From contig QDFQ01000001.1 of assembly GCA_003075315.1 (NCBI GenBank), positions 434,001 to 498,000 on the forward strand: a stretch of 64,000 bases of DNA, read 5' to 3'. Made by a program: the position numbers and the translations under genes. Below, piece by piece: positions 7,544-16,979 of the stretch. How positions within the stretch are numbered: position 1 is the stretch's first letter; each line of letters starts with the position of its first letter. The notes under the pieces were generated by a model. The model ran no database searches, was not told the origin of the DNA, and saw only the letters and a program-made list of their open reading frames with translations. Source of the stretch: Arthrobacter sp. TPD3018 (lineage in GTDB: Bacteria > Pseudomonadota > Alphaproteobacteria > Sphingomonadales > Sphingomonadaceae).

Positions 7544-8125
7544 TTACTTCGCCTCCGCGATCAACTTCGCCGCGTCCGCGCCGGCCCAGTCGTTGCCGCC
7601 CTTCCAGCGCCACACCTCCTTGCCCGCCGAATCGAACAGCACCGTCGTCGGCAGGTTCGCGTTCCACCCCAGCGACAGCGCCATCTGGTCGTCGACATAC
7701 GGGGCGAGCGTCGGCGCGCCGTGCGCCTTCAGGAACGCGGGCACCTTGTCCGCCCCTTGCGTATCCTGGCTGATCGCGGCGACCCGCACGCTGCCGCGCT
7801 TGGCCAGCGCCTCCAGCGTCGGCAGTTCGGCGATGCACGGCCCGCACCACGTCGCCCACAAATTGACGAGCACCGGCTTGCCTTTGAACGCGGCGAGGGT
7901 GGTGGGCTTGCCGTCCGGCCCCTTGAACGTCGTCGTCGGCGCGGCCTCGCCGGCATGGCTGCGGTCGACGCCGACCTGCGCGGTCGTGGCAGCCGGAGCG
8001 GTCGCTTCGTCGGGTGAAGCTGCGTTCGTATCGGCCGTGTTCGCTTGCCCGGGCGCGGCGCTTTGCCTATCGCAAGCCGCGGCCATCAGCGCCAGGAGAC
8101 AGACGATCGCGACGCGTGCGGACAT
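7544..8125 (-). CDS. TlpA-like thioredoxin-fold lipoprotein
   Basis: 193 residues. A signal peptide with lipobox-like end (LALMAAAC, C18) predicts an inner- or outer-membrane lipoprotein facing the periplasm. A Ser/Ala-rich linker leads to the thioredoxin domain with the CxxC site WCGPC (C94, C97) and a cis-Pro strand (LPTTVLFD). The TlpA/ResA group reduces periplasmic disulfides, for example in cytochrome c maturation; the client here is unknown. Its start codon overlaps that of argH on the other strand. In-frame upstream codons run antisense through argH and are rejected. Confidence 0.85.
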   Translation of the reverse strand: MSARVAIVCLLALMAAACDRQSAAPGQANTADTNAASPDEATAPAATTAQVGVDRSHAGEAAPTTTFKGPDGKPTTLAAFKGKPVLVNLWATWCGPCIAELPTLEALAKRGSVRVAAISQDTQGADKVPAFLKAHGAPTLAPYVDDQMALSLGWNANLPTTVLFDSAGKEVWRWKGGNDWAGADAAKLIAEAK

Positions 8126-9509
8126 GAGCGGTTCCAATTCGATGTGGGGCGGCAGATTTGCCGAAGGCCCTGCTGCGGTAATGCGCGAGATTAACGCCTC
8201 GATCCCCTTCGACAAGCGGATGTGGAAACAGGATATCGCCGGATCGAAGGCACATGTCGCGATGCTGGCGAAACAGGGCATCGTGTCGGCCGAGGATGCC
8301 GCGGCGATCGACGCCGGTCTCGACACGGTCGCGGCGGATTATGCCGCGAACGGGGTGCCGGAGGATCTCAGCCTCGAAGACATCCATATGCTGACAGAGG
8401 CGAAGCTTGCGCAAGCGATCGGTCCCGTCGCCGGCCGCCTGCACACTGCGCGCAGCCGCAACGATCAGGTCGCGACCGATTTCCGCCTGTGGGTGCGCGA
8501 TGCGATCGACCAGGTGCTCGCCGCACTGACCGGCCTGACGCACGCGCTGCTGACCCGCGCTGAGGAGCATGCCGATGCGGTGATGCCGGGCTTCACCCAC
8601 CTGCAATCCGCGCAGCCGGTGACATTGGGCCATCACCTGATGGCCTATGTCGAGATGACCGCGCGCGACATCTCGCGCTTCCGCGATGCCCGCGCGCGCA
8701 TGAACCTGTGCCCGCTCGGCTCCGCGGCGCTTGCCGGCACCAGCTTCCCGCTCGACCGGCAGATGACCGCGGCGGCGCTCGGCTTCGACGGCCCGACGCG
8801 CAACAGCCTGGACGGGGTCAGCGACCGCGACTTCGCGCTCGATTATTTGACGTGCGCGACGCAGACCGCGCTGCACCTTAGCCGCCTCGCCGAAGAGTTC
8901 GTACTGTGGGCGTCGCAGCCGTTCGGCTTTGTCGCGCTGTCCGACCAATGGTCGACCGGCAGCTCGATCATGCCGCAGAAGCGCAATCCTGACGCCGCCG
9001 AGCTGGTCCGTGGCCATGCCGGGCGCATCCTCGGCTGCATGACCAGCCTGATGGTGACGATGAAGGGGCTGCCGCTCGCCTATTCGAAGGACATGCAGGA
9101 CGACAAACCGCCGGTGTTTGAGGCGCACGACCTGCTCGGCCTGTCGATCGCGGCGATGACCGGCATGGTCGACAGCGCGACCTTCCGCACCGATCGCATG
9201 CGTGGCCTCGCCGAAAGCGGCTTCGCCACCGCGACCGACTTCGCCGACTGGCTGGTGCGTGAGGCGGGGCTGCCGTTCCGCGAGGCGCATCACGTGACGG
9301 GGCGCGCGGTCAAACGTGCCGAGGAACTGGGCGTGCGGCTCGACCAGCTGCCCTTCGCCGAATTCCAGACGATCGACGCGCGGGTGAACGAAAGCCTGTA
9401 CGACGTGCTGTCGGTCGATGCCTCGGTCGCCAGCCGGACGAGCTTTGGCGGCACCGCGCCGGCCAACGTACGTGCCGCGATTGCCGCCGCGCGGGAGAGC
9501 CTGTCATGA
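8124..9509 (+). CDS. argH: Argininosuccinate lyase
   Basis: 461 residues. The protein opens [15 protein letters not shown], and has [12 protein letters not shown] and the fumarase-superfamily signature [12 protein letters not shown] with its catalytic Ser. ArgH cleaves argininosuccinate to arginine and fumarate, the last step of arginine synthesis. ATG 8124 sits within a CATG shared with the divergent tlpA-like start; ATG 8142 (MWGGRF) is the alternative. The stop overlaps the next gene by 4 nt, then lysA follows, making an argH-lipoprotein-lysA operon. Confidence 0.95.
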   Translation: MSGSNSMWGGRFAEGPAAVMREINASIPFDKRMWKQDIAGSKAHVAMLAKQGIVSAEDAAAIDAGLDTVAADYAANGVPEDLSLEDIHMLTEAKLAQAIGPVAGRLHTARSRNDQVATDFRLWVRDAIDQVLAALTGLTHALLTRAEEHADAVMPGFTHLQSAQPVTLGHHLMAYVEMTARDISRFRDARARMNLCPLGSAALAGTSFPLDRQMTAAALGFDGPTRNSLDGVSDRDFALDYLTCATQTALHLSRLAEEFVLWASQPFGFVALSDQWSTGSSIMPQKRNPDAAELVRGHAGRILGCMTSLMVTMKGLPLAYSKDMQDDKPPVFEAHDLLGLSIAAMTGMVDSATFRTDRMRGLAESGFATATDFADWLVREAGLPFREAHHVTGRAVKRAEELGVRLDQLPFAEFQTIDARVNESLYDVLSVDASVASRTSFGGTAPANVRAAIAAARESLS

Positions 9510-9739
9510 AACGCCTAGTTCCGTTTCTAGCGCTGGCGCTCGCCGGCTGCGGCGCCGCCAAGGAATTGCAGCCTGCCCCCGGCGCCAAGCTGCCGCCCGC
9601 CCCTTATGGCGCGACCGCGACGCCGACCGCGAACCAGCTGCTCACGCCGACGACGCAGCAGCGGCCGCAGCGCAGCGACGAACTGCTCAAACAGTCCGAA
9701 GCCCGCCGCAGCGACGAATTCGACCTCCCGCCGAACTGA
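9506..9739 (+). CDS. Small lipoprotein between argH and lysA (LptM-like position)
   Basis: 77 residues: signal peptide [16 protein letters not shown] with lipobox ALAGC (C15), then a Pro/Gln/Thr-rich tail. It starts inside the argH stop (ATGA), so translation is coupled. Small lipoproteins next to lysA or dapF are often LptM (YifL), which assists LptD maturation. The location and size suggest this, but the tail shows no diagnostic similarity I can point to, so the role is inferred only. Confidence 0.7.
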   Translation: MKRLVPFLALALAGCGAAKELQPAPGAKLPPAPYGATATPTANQLLTPTTQQRPQRSDELLKQSEARRSDEFDLPPN

Positions 9740-9746
9740 TATACCC

Positions 9747-11009
9747 ATGAACCATTTCGATTATCGCGACGGCGTGCTCCACTGCGAGGACGTGCCGCTC
9801 ACCCGCATCGCCGAAGAGGTGGGTACTCCCGTCTACGTCTATTCGACCAACACCTTCCGCCGTCATGCGCAGGTGTTCCGCGAGGGGCTGAAGGACGTTG
9901 GCCGCATCCATCTGGCCTATGCGATCAAGGCCAATCCCAACCTCGCCGTGCTGCGTGTCCTTGCCGAAGAGGGCTATGGCGCCGACGTCGTCTCGGGCGG
10001 CGAGATGGCGCGTGCGCTCGCGGCGGGCATCCCCGCGGTGGACATCGTGTTTTCAGGCGTCGGCAAGACGCGGGCCGAACTCGCTCGCGGCATCGATGCA
10101 GGCATCGGCCAGTTCAACCTGGAGCTGGAGGAAGAGGGCGTCGTCCTCGCCCAGATCGCCCACGCCAAGGGCAAGCGCGCGCCCGCGACGCTGCGGGTGA
10201 ACCCCGACATCGACGCCGGTACGCATGCCAAGATTTCGACCGGCCGCGCCGAGAACAAGTTCGGCGTGCCGATCGATCAGGCGCCCGATATGTTCGACCG
10301 GCTGGCCCCGCTCGACGGCCTCGACCTGCGCGGTGTCGCCTGCCACATCGGCAGCCAGCTGAGCGATTTGTCGCGACTGGAAGAGGCCTACCGCCGTATC
10401 GGCGAGCTGGTCGTGGAGCTGCGCCGCCGTGGCCACACGATCACCCGCGTCGATCTCGGCGGCGGCCTCGGGGTCCCCTACAAGGCCGGCGACGTGCTGC
10501 CGAGCCCGGCGGATTACGGCGCGATGGTCGCGCGCGCGACCCAGGGCTGGGACGTTGAATTGATGTTCGAACCCGGCCGCGTCATCGCCGGCAATTCGGG
10601 CGTGCTGCTGACCGAAGTCGTCTGGGTGAAGCCCGGCGTCACCAACCCCTATGTCATCGTCGATGCGGCGATGAACGACCTCGCCCGCCCGGCGCTGTAC
10701 GATGCGTGGCACGACTTCGACGCGGTGACCCCGACGGGCGAGCGGATGACCGCTAACATCGCCGGCCCGGTGTGCGAAAGCGGCGATACCTTCGCGATGG
10801 GGCGCGAGATCGACGCGGTGGAGAGCGGCGACCTCGCCGTCTTCCGCACCGCCGGTGCCTATGGCGCTACCATGGCGTCGACCTACAACAGCCGCGATCT
10901 CGTCCCCGAAGTGCTGGTCGATGGCGACCGTTATGCCGTCGTCGCCGATCGCATCGCCGCCGAGACGATCCTCGCCGCCGAGCGCGTGCCGGAGTGGCTG
11001 AAGGCGTGA
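9747..11009 (+). CDS. lysA: Diaminopimelate decarboxylase
   Basis: 420 residues. The PLP lysine is K61 in LAYAIKANPN; VDLGGGLGV forms the phosphate-binding loop; FEPGRVIAGN and CESGDTF supply the conserved Arg and the Cys-Glu active-site pair from the other subunit. It converts meso-diaminopimelate to lysine, the last step of lysine synthesis. ATG 9747 begins MNHFDYRDG, as in relatives; the open frame upstream runs through the lipoprotein gene in another frame. Confidence 0.96.
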   Translation: MNHFDYRDGVLHCEDVPLTRIAEEVGTPVYVYSTNTFRRHAQVFREGLKDVGRIHLAYAIKANPNLAVLRVLAEEGYGADVVSGGEMARALAAGIPAVDIVFSGVGKTRAELARGIDAGIGQFNLELEEEGVVLAQIAHAKGKRAPATLRVNPDIDAGTHAKISTGRAENKFGVPIDQAPDMFDRLAPLDGLDLRGVACHIGSQLSDLSRLEEAYRRIGELVVELRRRGHTITRVDLGGGLGVPYKAGDVLPSPADYGAMVARATQGWDVELMFEPGRVIAGNSGVLLTEVVWVKPGVTNPYVIVDAAMNDLARPALYDAWHDFDAVTPTGERMTANIAGPVCESGDTFAMGREIDAVESGDLAVFRTAGAYGATMASTYNSRDLVPEVLVDGDRYAVVADRIAAETILAAERVPEWLKA

Positions 11010-11767
11010 GCCTCCACAGCCTGCCGCTGTTCGTCCGGCTGGCGGGGCGCCCGGTGATCCTGCTGGGCGAAGGCGAGGCGGCGGACGCCAAGCGGCGACT
11101 GCTCGAACGCGCCGGCGCGGTGATCGTCGGCGAGGACGCGGCGGCGGCGCTCGCCGTGGTGGCGATCGAGGACGAGGACGAAGCATTGGCGGCGGTCGAG
11201 CGGCTGAAGGCGCGTGGGCTGCTGGTCAACGCGGTCGACCGGCCGGCATTGTGCGACTTCACCACGCCCGCGATCATCGATCGTGCGCCGGTGCTGATCG
11301 CGATCGGCACCGGTGGCGTGTCGGCAGGCCTCGCCGCGGCGCTGCGCCAGCGGCTGGAGGCGCTGCTGCCGGCGGGGCTGGGGCGGCTCGCGGACCAGCT
11401 CCACCATGCCCGCGCCGCGCTGCGCGCGCATTATCCCGATGGCCCAACGCGGCGGCGTGCGCTCGGCGCGGCGCTGGCGGCGGGCGGTGCGCTCGATCCG
11501 CTGCGCGAGGATGCCGACGTGCCGCGCTGGATCGCGGGTGGGCAGGTCATCGAGCAGGGGCATGTCCGCCTCGCGCTGGCCTCGCCCGACCCCGACGACC
11601 TGACGCTGCGCCAGGCGCGCTGGCTCGCCAATGCCGATCGCGTCGTCTTCCATCCCGGCGTACCGGCGGCGATCCTTGACCGCGCCCGTGCCGATGCGGT
11701 GCGCGAGGCGTGGGGCAAGGATAGGACGGCGCACGACGGCCTGACGGTCGAGCTGGAGATGGCATGA
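11006..11767 (+). CDS. Precorrin-2 dehydrogenase / siroheme synthase-like protein
   Basis: 253 residues from GTG 11006, overlapping the lysA stop (GTGA). The N-terminal Rossmann part (PVILLGEGEAADAKRRLL), GLLVNAVDRPALCDFTTPAII and IGTGGVSAGLAAALRQRLE follow the CysG N-terminal dehydrogenase/ferrochelatase domain, which makes siroheme for sulfite or nitrite reductase. The last 60 residues (SPDPDDLTLRQARWL, ADRVVFHPGVP) resemble the start of a CysG methyltransferase domain that then stops. The usual GGGEVA NAD loop reads GEGEAA. Function is likely but activity is uncertain. Confidence 0.7.
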   Translation: MSLHSLPLFVRLAGRPVILLGEGEAADAKRRLLERAGAVIVGEDAAAALAVVAIEDEDEALAAVERLKARGLLVNAVDRPALCDFTTPAIIDRAPVLIAIGTGGVSAGLAAALRQRLEALLPAGLGRLADQLHHARAALRAHYPDGPTRRRALGAALAAGGALDPLREDADVPRWIAGGQVIEQGHVRLALASPDPDDLTLRQARWLANADRVVFHPGVPAAILDRARADAVREAWGKDRTAHDGLTVELEMA

Positions 11768-12717
11768 GCGGCTTCGGATATCGCATCAACGGCCGCTCGG
11801 CGGAACGCGTCGCGGTCAAACAGGCGCTGGCCGATCCTGCGGACTTCGTCTGGGTCCACCTCAACACCACCGAAGAGCGCGCGCAGATCTGGCTGCGCGA
11901 CGCGGCGGGGCTGGACGATTATGTCGTCGACGCGCTGACCGCGATGGAAACGCGCCCGCGCTGCGAGGCGTTCGAGAAGGGCGCGCTTTTAAACCTGCGT
12001 GGCCGCTCCACCGACGAACAGACTAGCGGCGATGCGCTTGCCTCGGTGCGAATCTGGGCGATCAAGGGCCGCGTCTATTCGGTCAGCCGCCGCCCGCTTT
12101 ACGCGGTGGATGCGGTCGAGAAAGAGGTGGAGTCGGGCCATGTCGCCGATCCGGGCGATCTCATCTCCGCCTTCGCCACCGCGATCACCGCCGACCTCGA
12201 CCCGCATGTCGCGGACCTGGGTGACGAACTGGACGATTGCGAGGAACGGCTCGACGCCAATCGCGTCTTCGACCTGCGCCGCACCGTCACGCGCGTGCGC
12301 GTCGCCGCGATCGGCTATCGCCGCTTCTTGTCGCCGCAGCGCGCGGCGCTGGAAAAGCTCGCCGAACTGCCCGGCGCCTGGCTGGCCGAGGACGACCGCC
12401 GCCACCTGTCCGCCGCCGCCGACCGCGCCGCGCGCATGGCGGAGGAACTGGAGGCGATCCGCGAACGCGCCTCGCTGATGCACGAGGCGCTGACCGACCT
12501 GCGCAGCGAACAGATCGACAGCCGCTCGCTCATCATCTCGATCGTGGCGATGGTGTTTCTGCCGCTGACCTTCATCACCGGCCTGTATGGCATGAACGTC
12601 GCGCATCTGCCCTATGCGCAGGAACCCTGGGCATTCGACGCGATCATGGGGCTGTGCGGGCTGATCACCGTCACGGTGCTGGGCTATTTCGTCCAGCAGC
12701 ACTGGTTCCAGAAATGA
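11764..12717 (+). CDS. CorA/ZntB-family divalent metal transporter
   Basis: 317 residues. A long soluble N-terminal domain and a helical stalk (about 140-240) precede two C-terminal transmembrane helices with the pore signature YGMN (about residue 275). The loop after it (VAHLPYAQEPWAF) is closer to ZntB than to Mg-selective CorA, so zinc transport is possible. Acts as an inner-membrane pentamer. It overlaps the siroheme-like gene by 4 nt, at the end of the argH operon run. Confidence 0.85.
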   Translation: MSGFGYRINGRSAERVAVKQALADPADFVWVHLNTTEERAQIWLRDAAGLDDYVVDALTAMETRPRCEAFEKGALLNLRGRSTDEQTSGDALASVRIWAIKGRVYSVSRRPLYAVDAVEKEVESGHVADPGDLISAFATAITADLDPHVADLGDELDDCEERLDANRVFDLRRTVTRVRVAAIGYRRFLSPQRAALEKLAELPGAWLAEDDRRHLSAAADRAARMAEELEAIRERASLMHEALTDLRSEQIDSRSLIISIVAMVFLPLTFITGLYGMNVAHLPYAQEPWAFDAIMGLCGLITVTVLGYFVQQHWFQK

Positions 12718-12762
12718 CCTAAGTCGTCCCTCGCATTGGAGGACGATGCGCACGCTACGAAC

Positions 12763-12845
12763 TGTCACCCCAGCGAAGGCTGGGGTCTCTCTCGGCTCCC
12801 GGCGCGCGCTACAACCCGAAGATCCCAGCCTTCGCTGGGATGACG
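12763..12845. repeat. REP-like palindrome pair between corA and fliS
   Basis: Arms TGTCACCCCAGCGAAGGCTG and CAGCCTTCGCTGGGATGACG, the AGCGAAGGCT subtype. It lies between the convergent corA and fliS stops and could fold into bidirectional mRNA ends. Confidence 0.85.
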
Positions 12846-12891
12846 GCCTGTTGAACGCGTATGGATCAGACTCTCGCCGGGGAGGATTTGA

Positions 12892-13290
12892 TCACGCCGC
12901 GCGGGCGGTGCGCCACGCCTCGGCAATCTCAGACAAACTGCTCGCCGCATCGCGGAACGGCGACGAATCGGTGCCGACCGACGCGTCCACCACCGTCCGG
13001 CGGATACCGGCGTACAGCCGCGCCAGCGTGTTCGACACTTCGCCGCCGCGTTCGAAATCGAGGCCCGATTCCAGCGCGAACAGGATCGCGGTCGCGCGGG
13101 TCACGCGCTCGCTCTTGGTGCGCAGCTGGTTGTTGTCCATCGCCCAAGCCGCGGCGCGCAGCGCCGAGATGAGCTCTTCGTAGAGCAATTGGACGAGGCC
13201 CGGCCCCTGCGCCTCGGCCGTGCGGCCGACGACGTCGATCTGGCGATAGGTGGCATAGGGGTCGCCCGAGAGTGCAGTCGCGTAAGCCAT
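12892..13290 (-). CDS. fliS: Flagellar export chaperone FliS
   Basis: 132 residues, all-helical. It has YATYRQIDVVGRTA near the N-terminus, LVQLLYEELISALRAA, and a C-terminal helical stretch. FliS binds the flagellin C-terminus in the cytosol and prevents early polymerisation before export. Starts MAYATALSG at 13290, overlapping the fliD stop (ATGA), so it is translationally coupled; an in-frame ATG 18 nt upstream lies inside fliD. It is the last gene of the minus-strand flagellar cluster. Confidence 0.9.
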   Translation of the reverse strand: MAYATALSGDPYATYRQIDVVGRTAEAQGPGLVQLLYEELISALRAAAWAMDNNQLRTKSERVTRATAILFALESGLDFERGGEVSNTLARLYAGIRRTVVDASVGTDSSPFRDAASSLSEIAEAWRTARAA

Positions 13291-14792
13291 CACTCGCTCT
13301 TGTTCCAAGCTTTGATCTGATTATCGAGGAAGGTCTGTGTCGATTTGTAGAAGCCGACCTTGCTGTTCATGGCGGAGAATTGCTGCGTCAGCCGCTTGTT
13401 CATCGCATCCGACAGCAGCGAGACCTGATCCTGCTGCGAGGCGAGGTCCTTCTGTGCCTTGGTATAGCGGTCCGCCGACGCGCCGAGCCCGTAGATGCTG
13501 CTCGATGTCGTCAGCGAGATACCCGACAAGGTGCTGGAAAGGCCGAGCGCATTGCTCGACGTGCTGGCGAACATCGCCTCGACCTGGTCGGGATTGGCGG
13601 CGAGCACGCGATTGAGCGTCGTCGTATCGACCTTCAGCGTGCCGTCGCGATTGGTGCCGACGCCCAGCTGCGCCAGCGTCGTCGGTGCGCCGCTGCCGTC
13701 GTCCGACACCAGCCCCTTGGTCGTCAGCGCCTGCAGCGAGCGCATCAGCGTCGCGGCCGCGGTGTCGCCCTTCAGGTCGCCGCTCGTCGGGTCGATCTCG
13801 CCCTTCACGCTGGCGAACACCTGATTGTAGGTGTCGACGAAATCGCCGACGGCCTGGGCCAGCGCGCTGGTCGGCCGCACGCTGGTGAGCGACACCGCGC
13901 TGGTCGTCACCGCGTTCAGCTGCAACGTCACGCCCGACACCAGGTCGCTGACCGTGTTGGAGGCGCGCTGGACCTGCACGCCATCGACGGTCAGCTTCGC
14001 ATTCGCCGCGGTGCCGGTCAGCGTGCCGGTGTTCTTGTCGATGTTGAACTGGTTGAGCTTGCTGTCGGCATCGTCCGCCTTCAGCGTGAAGGCCTGCGCG
14101 GCGCCGGTCGAGCCCTTCAGCGACAGCACCGACTTGCCGTCGACATCGGTGATGACGGTCGCGGTGACGCCCGCCTTCGCGCCGTTGATCGCGCTGGCGA
14201 TACCGTCGAGGCTGCCGTTGGTGACGTCGATCGACACGGTCGGGGCGCTGCCCGCCGCGAAGTCGGTCATCTGCGTGCCGTCGCTGTTGTACGTCGCGGT
14301 GCCGAACGTCAGCGTCATCTTGCCGGTCGCGATCGTTGCGGTGCGATCGTCGATCTTCGCAGAGCGCGATCCTTGCGCGGTCGCGAGTGCCTGGATCGAG
14401 ATGCTGGACGACAGCTGGCCCACCTTTGCCCCTGCGATCGCGGTCGCGCCGAGGGCGCTGGTGTTCGAGCTGACCGGCTGCGTCTGCAACGTGCCGCCGG
14501 CGCTGAGGTTGGCGAGCGCGGTCGAGAAATTCGAGATGGTGCTGCGCAGCGTGCTGGTCGCCGAAATCTGCGCGGTCAGCGTGTTGTTCTTGGCGGTCAG
14601 CGCGGCGTTCTTGGCGGCGAACTGCGCCTGTACCAGCGCCGGGACCAGCGTCGCGATGTCGATGCCCGACCCCGTGTTGAGCGAGGTCAGCAGGCTCTGC
14701 GCCGCATTCTTGGTCAGGCTCGTCGTCGACGCGGGCGCCGGGGTGGGCGTCGGTGTCGGCGTCGATGTGCTGCTGCCTACGGTGCTGGCCAC
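13290..14792 (-). CDS. fliD: Flagellar filament cap protein FliD
   Basis: 500 residues. The conserved N-terminal FliD segment is present (GSGIDIATLVPALVQAQ), preceded by a Thr-Pro repeat, and the C-terminal domain ends KSTQTFLDNQIKAWNKSE. The middle is Ser/Thr/Ala-rich D2-D3 sequence. FliD pentamers cap the growing filament and insert flagellin. Placed between flhB and fliS; 51 nt separate it from flhB. Confidence 0.92.
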   Translation of the reverse strand: MASTVGSSTSTPTPTPTPAPASTTSLTKNAAQSLLTSLNTGSGIDIATLVPALVQAQFAAKNAALTAKNNTLTAQISATSTLRSTISNFSTALANLSAGGTLQTQPVSSNTSALGATAIAGAKVGQLSSSISIQALATAQGSRSAKIDDRTATIATGKMTLTFGTATYNSDGTQMTDFAAGSAPTVSIDVTNGSLDGIASAINGAKAGVTATVITDVDGKSVLSLKGSTGAAQAFTLKADDADSKLNQFNIDKNTGTLTGTAANAKLTVDGVQVQRASNTVSDLVSGVTLQLNAVTTSAVSLTSVRPTSALAQAVGDFVDTYNQVFASVKGEIDPTSGDLKGDTAAATLMRSLQALTTKGLVSDDGSGAPTTLAQLGVGTNRDGTLKVDTTTLNRVLAANPDQVEAMFASTSSNALGLSSTLSGISLTTSSSIYGLGASADRYTKAQKDLASQQDQVSLLSDAMNKRLTQQFSAMNSKVGFYKSTQTFLDNQIKAWNKSE

Positions 14793-14843
14793 TGGTCTAC
14801 TCCACGCGCTTCAACAGGATTAACGGCCGCCGCCATGCAAAGG

Positions 14844-15983
14844 TTAAGGGGTTTTCGCCGGAATCTTGATGCCATGTTCGTCGAACCGCGCGCTCTCGGG
14901 CACCTCCACCGGCGGCTGCGCGGTGCCGCCCGCCGCGGCGTTCAGGTTGAAGACGAAGGCGAGCACGGTGGCGATCGCGACATACAGGTCGTCGCGGACC
15001 TCCTGGTTCTCGCGCGTGGTGTAGTAAATGGCGCGGGCAAGCATCGGATATTCCAGGATCGGCACGCGCGCCTCGCCCGCCACTTCGCGGATCGCCAGCG
15101 CGGTCGCGCCGCGGCCCTTGGCGACGACCACCGGCACTTGGTCCTTGCCGCGATCGTAGCGCAGCGCGACCGCGAAGTGCGTCGGGTTGGTGAGCACGAC
15201 ATGCGCCTCCGCCACGGCTTTCCGTACGCCGCCCTTCGCCATCGCGCGCTGCACGCTGCGCTGGTGGCCCTTGGCCTCGGGCGAGCCTTCGGTTTCCTTA
15301 TGCTCGTCGCGGACCTCCTGCTTGGTCATCTTCAGTTTGGAGAGCAGCTGAATGATCTGGATCGGCACGTCGAACAGCGCGATCGCGACGAGCCCTGCGG
15401 CCATGGCGATCATGATCCCGGTGAACGTGCCGCCGAGTGCCCCCACCGCATCGCCCAGGCTGGACGAGGACAGGCCCAGCGTCGTGCGGCTCGACTTCCA
15501 CAGCATGTAGCCGCCGATCACCGCCAGCAGCGCGACCTTCAGCAGCGACTTGCCGAGCTCGATCCACCCCTGCGGCCCCAGGATGCGTTTCAGGCCCGAC
15601 GCGGGGTTGATGCGCTCGCCCTTGAACGCGATCAGCTTGTTGTTCCACGTCAGCGAACCCAGGCCCGCCGAGCTGATGATCGTCGCCACCACGCTGACCG
15701 TGAACAGCGTGATGAGCGAGGGCAGCAGCTTCCACCCCGCCTGTTGCAGCGGGCGCCAGGGCGAGAAATCCTCGACGTCGGTACGGTCGAACTGGAAGCT
15801 CGCGGTCATCACCGCCTTGCACGCCGCGATCAGCGACGGCCCGGCGAAGATCAGCCAGGCGACGCCCGCCATGACGACGAGCGCGGTGGCGAAATCCTTG
15901 GACTTGAGGATATTGCCGTCTTCGGCGGCCTTTTCCTTGCGCCTTTGGGTTGGCGCTTCCGTCTTGTCGCCGCCTCCCGACAT
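14844..15983 (-). CDS. flhB: Flagellar type III export protein FlhB
   Basis: 379 residues: cytosolic start (DKTEAPTQRRKEKAAEDGN), four transmembrane helices and the C-terminal domain with the autocleavage site NPTH (266-269). Cleavage there switches export from hook to filament substrates. The C-terminus is longer than in enterics and Pro-rich. Start ATG 15983 overlaps the fliR stop (ATGA). The partner flhA is not in this window. Confidence 0.95.
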   Translation of the reverse strand: MSGGGDKTEAPTQRRKEKAAEDGNILKSKDFATALVVMAGVAWLIFAGPSLIAACKAVMTASFQFDRTDVEDFSPWRPLQQAGWKLLPSLITLFTVSVVATIISSAGLGSLTWNNKLIAFKGERINPASGLKRILGPQGWIELGKSLLKVALLAVIGGYMLWKSSRTTLGLSSSSLGDAVGALGGTFTGIMIAMAAGLVAIALFDVPIQIIQLLSKLKMTKQEVRDEHKETEGSPEAKGHQRSVQRAMAKGGVRKAVAEAHVVLTNPTHFAVALRYDRGKDQVPVVVAKGRGATALAIREVAGEARVPILEYPMLARAIYYTTRENQEVRDDLYVAIATVLAFVFNLNAAAGGTAQPPVEVPESARFDEHGIKIPAKTP

Positions 15984-16753
15984 CAGCCGTTCACCAGCGT
16001 ATCGGTGGCGGCCAGGCCCTCGCGGATGATGACGAGCATGTAATCGCCCATCGCCGGGAAGGCGACGGCGAGTGCGACGACGCCGACCGCAAGGCTGGCG
16101 GGCAGGCCGACCGAGAACAGGTTGAGCGAAGGCGCCGCGCGGCTGACCATGCCGACGACGAGGTTGAGACACAGCAACAGGAAGCCGACCGGCAGCGCCA
16201 GCAGCAGCCCGGCGAGGAATGCATAGCCGCCGAAGAAGGCGATGTCCTTCAGCCGATCGGTCGAGATCCAGCTGCCCGGCGGCATCGTCTCATAGCTCTT
16301 CACCAGCAGCTGCACGAGCACGAGGTGCCCGTCGACCGACAGGAACAGCAGCGTCAGCATGATCGTGAAGAACTGGCCGAGCGCCGGGGACGAGCGGCCG
16401 TTCTGCGGATCGATCGACGACGCGAAGCCGATGCCCATCGATCCGCCGATGATTTCGGACGCGACCATCGGCGCGGCAAAGGCGATCTGCAGGATGAAGC
16501 CGATCGCGGCACCGACCAACGCTTCGGAGAAGACGGACAGGAACGTCGCGACCGCGAACACCTGTGCGGGCGGTGCGACGGGATGGACGGCGAGCACGAA
16601 GATTCCGACCGCGCCGGTCAGGCCGACGCGCACCGGCAGCGGAATCGCCACCGCGCCGAACACCGGCGCCAGGATGAACGCCGCGCCGATGCGCACCATC
16701 ACGAAGATGAGCGCCCACAGCTTGGGTTCGATCGCTAATCCAAATCCTAGCAT
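15983..16753 (-). CDS. fliR: Flagellar export gate protein FliR
   Basis: 256 residues with six or more hydrophobic segments and the family motifs VRIGAAFILAPVFG and SEIIGGSMGIGFASSIDP. FliR, with FliP and FliQ, forms the export gate in the MS ring. Normal length. Its promoter-side neighbour is not fliQ directly: a 226-nt repeat block separates them, unusual in this otherwise overlapping cluster. Confidence 0.95.
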   Translation of the reverse strand: MLGFGLAIEPKLWALIFVMVRIGAAFILAPVFGAVAIPLPVRVGLTGAVGIFVLAVHPVAPPAQVFAVATFLSVFSEALVGAAIGFILQIAFAAPMVASEIIGGSMGIGFASSIDPQNGRSSPALGQFFTIMLTLLFLSVDGHLVLVQLLVKSYETMPPGSWISTDRLKDIAFFGGYAFLAGLLLALPVGFLLLCLNLVVGMVSRAAPSLNLFSVGLPASLAVGVVALAVAFPAMGDYMLVIIREGLAATDTLVNG

Positions 16754-16835
16754 GGCGCAGCGCCAGCGCGGCTACGACCGCGCGGCCGGCGAAAGCCGGG
16801 GCGCAAGCCCGGCCGACCTCGGCGTAGCTGAGGAT

Positions 16836-16907
16836 CGACGACGCGGCTTTGCCGCGGCGTGGGCGATGGCATGGTGCTGGCCACGCCGCGGCAAAGCCGC
16901 GTCGTCG
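16836..16907. repeat. 27-bp perfect inverted repeat between fliR and fliQ
   Basis: Arms 16836-16862 and 16881-16907 are exact reverse complements around an 18-nt loop. Each contains GACGACGCGGCTTTGCCGCG, the tail hairpin of the hairpin-chain modules near rpoZ. Further palindromes flank it (GCGCGG/CCGCGC, CCGGC-GAAA-GCCGG, GGCAGCA/TGCTGCC), so 16754-16979 looks like two modules facing each other. No gene is present. Confidence 0.85.
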
Positions 16908-16979
16908 GACGGGTGCTGCGCCCCGCCGGCCGGGCTTGGCAGCATGGCGCGCGACGCGCGCGCTCTTGCTGCCCGCGCC

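Noticed and set aside
13272..16043. A 923-codon open frame on the plus strand
   Set aside because: It is antisense to fliD, flhB and fliR, Arg/His-rich without domains, and exists because GC-rich codons leave few stops on the opposite strand.
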